A stretch of DNA of 64,000 nt from Mycetohabitans endofungorum (lineage in GTDB: Bacteria; Pseudomonadota; Gammaproteobacteria; Burkholderiales; Burkholderiaceae). The notes beneath the pieces are model-generated. The model ran no database searches, was not told the origin of the DNA, and worked only from the letters and a program-made list of their open reading frames with translations. A program made the translations under genes and the position numbers. The stretch spans positions 1,178,001 to 1,242,000 of the forward strand of contig NZ_CP132744.1 in the NCBI RefSeq assembly GCF_037477895.1. Direction: 5' to 3'. Every line of letters starts with the position of its first letter. The stretch's first letter is position 1. Below are positions 55,501 to 61,500 of the stretch, in pieces.

Positions 55501-58500
55501 CGGATGTGGCCGCGCAGCTAGGCGAGGTAGGCAGCCTCTATCGCGATGGGGGCGTATACCTGGTGATCGGCGGCGCCGGTGGTATCGGCCGGTTGTGGAG
55601 TGAATATCTGATCCGCACTCGACGGGCGCAAATCATCTGGCTGGGGCGTCGCGAGCAAAACAACGACATTGATCAGGCGATCGCCGAGCTTGCCAAGCTT
55701 GGACCTGCGCCGCGCTATATCCGCGCCGATGCCAGCAATCATGCCGCACTACGACAGGCGGTAGCGCAGATCTGCACCGAGTATGGCAGGATTCATGGCG
55801 TGATCCATGCCGCCATTCAGCTTCAGGATCAAAGTCTGGCGCGAATGGATGAGCAAAGATTTACCACCGGTTTGACCGCTAAGGTGGATATCTGTGTCCG
55901 TCTGGCCGAGATGTTTGCGCATCAGCCGCTGGACTTCATGTTGTTTTTTTCGTCGTTGCAAAGCTTTACCAAGTCAGCTGGGCAGAGCAACTACGCTGCC
56001 GGTTGTACCTTCAAAAACGCCTTTGGCCATTACCTTGCGCAGCAGTGTTCCTACCCGGTCAAAGTGATCAACTGGGGTTACTGGGGGCATGTCGGCTCGG
56101 TGGCTAGCGAAGACTATCGCCGAAGGATGGCTGACGTCGGTCTCGGTTCGATCGAGGGCGAGCAGGCGATGACTGCGCTGGATATTCTGTTGGCCGGGCC
56201 ATTTTCCCAGCTTACGTTCTTGCGAACCTCACAGCGGCTCAGCGATACGTTCAGCCGGCTGGCGCTGCCTACGCATCCGGCTGGGCCTTTTGGTGAGTAT
56301 GGTCAGAGGCTGACGCAAGCCTACCCGTCGCTGATTGCCCGGATAAAAAAACAACTGGTTGTAGACAACCACGAGATTCGGGCGGTGACGCAGCAAATGC
56401 AGGCCCGGAAGGCGGCCATCGACGAGTTGCAAGCTCGCTTGCTGTACGCCCAGCTGCAGCAACTGGGCTGGTTTAGTGGCGAGCGCGAAATCATCGAGCA
56501 GATGAAGCAACGCAGCGGTCTGCTGCCGATGTATGGCCGCTGGATCGATAAGAGTCTTGACGAGCTGGCGCAGCGCGGCTACCTGTCCATGGAGGACGGG
56601 CATTGTCCGGCAGCCTATCGCGTGGTCCATCGTCACCCGCTGGCAGTTGAATCCCTATGGAAAGAATGGGATGCGCAAAAGCCGGATTGGCTAGAACACG
56701 CGAGTCTGAGCGCCGAAGTGAATCTTGCTGAGGCCACTCTGCGGGTGCTGCCAGCGATCCTCAGCGGTCGGATCATGGCCACGGACATCATGTTCCCTGA
56801 CTCATCGATGGTCATGGTTGAGGGAATATACAAGCATAATCCAGTGTCCGATTTTTTCAACGACGTGATGCTCAACGCGATGGTTGAGTTTGTCAGGGGA
56901 CGGCTGGAACAGGCGCCGCAGACGCCGATCCGTATTCTGGAGATTGGCGCCGGCACCGGCGGCACCAGTGCACGGGCGTTTGAAAAACTCCGGCCTTATC
57001 AGCGGCAAATCGCGGAATACTGCTACACCGATGTATCGCAGGCATTCCTCATGCATGCGCGGCAAACGTATGGGCCGGACAATCCGTACCTTAGCTATCA
57101 GCTCTTTGATGTTGACAAGCCTTTGGCTGGGCAAGGTATCAAGATTGGCCATTACGATCTGGTCATGGCCACCAATGTCCTGCACGCGACGCAGGATCTA
57201 CGGCGGACGATGAAAAACGCCAAGGCAGCGTTGAAGCACAACGGCCTGGTGATGATCAACGAGATTTGTCGCAACGGCTTGTTTACCCACTTGACCTTCG
57301 GCTTGCTCAAGGGATGGTGGTTATTCGACGATCAGGAGTTGCGATTGCCCGGTGGACCCGCGCTTGCACCCAAACAGTGGAAGCAGCTGCTGGAGAGTGA
57401 AGGCTACAGGCAGATCTATTATCCGGCGCTGGCTGATCACGACCTTGGTCAGCAAATCGTGATCGCCGAGAGCAACGGAGTCATTTGGCAGGATCGGCAC
57501 AGCGATGTGGAACCGACCAAGGTTGCGTCCAAGGGCTTGACGGTGCGGGCGGCCCCCGCTTCGCGGCCACCGCAGCGGATCGCCCAAACCGTGTCGGTGG
57601 GCGAGGTGACGCCCCAGGCGCTAAAAGATCAGACGGTGCGCTATCTCAAGCAGATGATCGGCGAACTGTTCAAAATCCGGCCGGAGCAGATCGATGCTGG
57701 GGAGCCGCTCCAGACGTATGGCATTGATTCGATCCTGGTGGTGCAGTTGACCAATCTGCTGCGTGACAAGCTGTCGGGAATCAGCAGCACGCTATTCTTT
57801 GAATACCAGACGATCGACGCGCTTGCGGATCATTTTGTGGCGTCACAAAAAGATCAGCTTAGGGCCTTGCTGGGGCTGGACAAGGCGTCGGTGGCCGAAC
57901 AGCCGGGGTCGATTGATACCGCGTCGGCTCCTGCGGTTAATACGTTAGTCAAGCTAGCCGCTGGACACCGCTTTGCCGCCAAGACGCCCGACAGCGCACC
58001 AAAAGGCCAGCGTGGCACTGAAGTCGCGATCATCGGCCTAGCGGGACGCTACGCGCATTCCGATAACGTCCAAGCGCTGTGGCAGTGTCTAAAAAATGGC
58101 GAGAACTGTATCGATGAAGTGCCGGCGGATCGCTGGGATTGGCGTCAATACTTCGATCAAACGCCGGGCAAAAAAGGTGGCATTTATACCCGCTGGGGCG
58201 GTTTCATTCGGGAAATCGACAAATTTGATCCGTTGTTTTTCCATATCTCGCCCCATGAGGCGCAGAAGATGGATCCCCAAGAGCGGCTCTTCTTGGAAGA
58301 GGCCTATCATTGCATCAGCGATGCCGGCTATACGCCGGGTCGTTTGGCTGAACGGCATCGAGTCGGCGTGTTTGTCGGTGTGATGAACGGAACCTACACC
58401 CATCAGTCCAGCTATTGGTCGGTTGCCAACCGGGTGTCTTATCAGTTCAATTTCCAAGGACCGAGTATGGCGGTGGATACCGCCTGTTCGTCGTCGATCA

Positions 58501-61500
58501 CCGCGATCCATCTGGCGCTGGAGAGCTTGCATAGCGGCGTGAGCGACTGCGTACTGGTCGGTGGGGTCAATCTGGTGATCGATCCCGTGCACTACATGCG
58601 TCTGACCGAGATGAAAATGCTATCGTCAGGCAAGCAGTGCAAGGCGTTTGGGACGGACGCCGACGGCTTTGTCGCCGGCGAGGGTGTGGGTGCGCTGCTG
58701 CTTAAGCCGTTGGCTCAAGCTGAGGCGGACGGCGATCGAATTTACGGCGTGATCAAAGGGAGCATGATCAATGCCGGCGGCAAGACCAACGGCTATACTG
58801 TGCCTAACCCATTGGCCCAGAGCCGACTGGTGGCCGACTCGCTGGCCAGGGCTGGCGTTGATGCTAGGGCGGTAAGCTATGTTGAAGCCCACGGCACCGG
58901 CACGTCGCTGGGGGATCCGATTGAGATTGCTGGTTTGACCAGAGCATTCAATAGCGGCGCCGAGACGGCGGCTAAGCAGTACTGTGCTATTGGCTCAATT
59001 AAGTCCAATATCGGTCATTGTGAAAGTGCTGCTGGCATCGCGGGCATCACCAAAGTGCTGCTGCAGCTAAAGCACCGCCAATTGGTTCCGTCGCTGCACG
59101 CCGGTGAACTCAACCCTGAGATTGATTTTGCCAACAGTCCGTTCGTGGTGCAGCAGTCGCTGGCCGATTGGCATCGACCCGAGGTCATGATCGATGGCAA
59201 CCGTCAGGAATTCAAGCGAATTGCTACGGTGTCGTCCTTTGGCGCGGGTGGCGCCAACGCGCACGTAGTGATCGAAGAGTACGAAGATCATCGACCGCGG
59301 CCGGTGATTGTCGTCAACGAGCAGCAGCCGGCGATCATTCCGTTATCGGCCAAGACGCAGGCTCAGCTATTGCAGCAGGTTAGCTTGTTGCTGCACGCGC
59401 TGGAGCAGGGCGAGCTGGGCGACGCTGATTTGCCGGCACTGGCCTATACGCTGCAGGTCGGGCGGGAGGCGATGGAGTATCGGCTAGGCGTGCTGGCTCA
59501 TTCAATCGCCCATTTGAAGACCCAACTGCAAAATTGTATTGATCACCCGTCTACAGCCGCTTGCTATAGCGGCCGGATCAAAGATCACGACAAGGCGCTG
59601 TCACTGCTGGCGGGTGCAGACATACAAAGCGCCATGGCTAACTGGATGGATCACGGCCAGCATGAAAAATTGCTCCAGGCCTGGGTCAACGGTTTAACGC
59701 TGGATTGGCGCTTGATGTATCGACAGGGCACGCCGACGCCCCTCAGCTTGCCGGGTTATCCGTTTGCCCGTGAGCGTTACTGGCACAAGGATGAACCGGC
59801 ACAAGCGCTAACGACGAGCGAGAAGCGACTTCACCCACTTTTGCACCGCAATGTCTCTGACTTATGCGGTTTGCGTTACCTCAGTCAGTTCAGTGGTCAA
59901 GAAAGCTTCTTGTCCGACCATCGAATCAACGGTCGCGGCGTTTTGCCGGGTGCGGCGATGATCGGAATGATCGATGCGGCGCTAACGCACGCATTGGGCG
60001 GTGAACGACCTGCCGGCGCGGCACGAATTATCCGTGATTTGTCCTGGTATCAGCCGTTCAGCGTGGACGCGGTCAACCATGGTGAGCTATTCGTTGAACT
60101 GGCGGCGCAGCCGGATGGCGACTACCCAATTGGGATTTGCTCGTATGATTCCGCCGGACAGCTGCAACTGCATTGCCGAGCGGTGGCTGGGACCGCCGTG
60201 GCGCAACCGGCGAATCTTGACTTCATGGCCGCCGACGCTCGCCCGATGGATGTCGATGCTTGCTACCAGCGTTTCACCGCCATGGGCATCGAATATGGCA
60301 TAAGCCATCGCAGAATCCAGTCGCTGCTGCGCCAGGGGGACCAAGCACTGGCGTGGGTTGCACTGGAAGACGCTGCTGCGAACGAAGGTTACGCTATTCA
60401 TCCTGGGCTGCTGGATGCCGCGATGCAAGCGGTCATGGCATTGTTGTTTGATGAGCTGGGAGAGCGGCCACCGTTGCTGTTGCCCGACGGACTGGCCGAA
60501 TGTGTGCTATTCGCCGACTGTCCGGCAACATTGCAAGTACAGATTCGCAGCACTGCACGCACACCCGGTGGCTATCGCTTTGATCTGGCTCTGTTTGACA
60601 AAAATGGCCGGTGCTGTGCGACCCTGCGCCAGTTGTCGTTCAAAACGTTGTCCGCTGACAACGACGTTGACAGCGAAGCGCTACTTTGCCATCGGCAATG
60701 GCGTGACGCTGAGCTTGCTTCGGCCACGGATGCGCCGGTAGTGTCCCATCTGGTGCTGACGCTGGGCCACCATCCCGCCTTTGCCAACTTGCCGGAGCAG
60801 TTGCAAGCGCATCAACACATTTCCGTCCTGGCGATGCACAGTGACGATTATCGACAGGCGGCGCTGGCGCTGGCCGGACAACTCAAACCACTGCTTCGCA
60901 CTGAGCACCGTTGCCTGGTTCAGCTGGTCGTCCCGGCAAACGATCCGCAAGGTTATCGCGGCCTTGGCGGCCTGTTGTACAGTGCCAGCCGGGAGCAGCC
61001 GGCGCTGACTGGTCAGTTGATAGAAGTGTCGCCAGGGCTCGATGCGTCGCAATTGGCGTGGCAACTGGCGGTCGAAGGGACTGCGCCTGATGAGCGTCAA
61101 CTGCGTTATCTGTCTGAGGCCGGCAAGTTACAGCGCCAAGCGCTAACTTGGCTCCACCAACCATTGAATCATAGCCCTGCGCCCTGGCGGTCGGACGGCG
61201 TCTATCTGATTACCGGAGGCCTGGGCGGCGTTGGCATGATCTTCGCGCGGGCGATCCTGGACGCTGCACCGGGTGCGAGCGTGGTGCTATGCGGCCGTAC
61301 CGAGGCTAACGCGCCGTCGGTCACCGACAAGCTGGCGCAACTGGGCGCACGATGTCACTACCGCGCTGTGGATCTTGCAGAGGCAGGTCAGGTTGAGCGC
61401 TTGATCGCTGGAATCATGATGGAGCGCGGCGGATTACATGGCATTATCCATTGCGCTGGGCTCACTCGTGACACGCTGTTGTCACATAAAACGCAGCAGG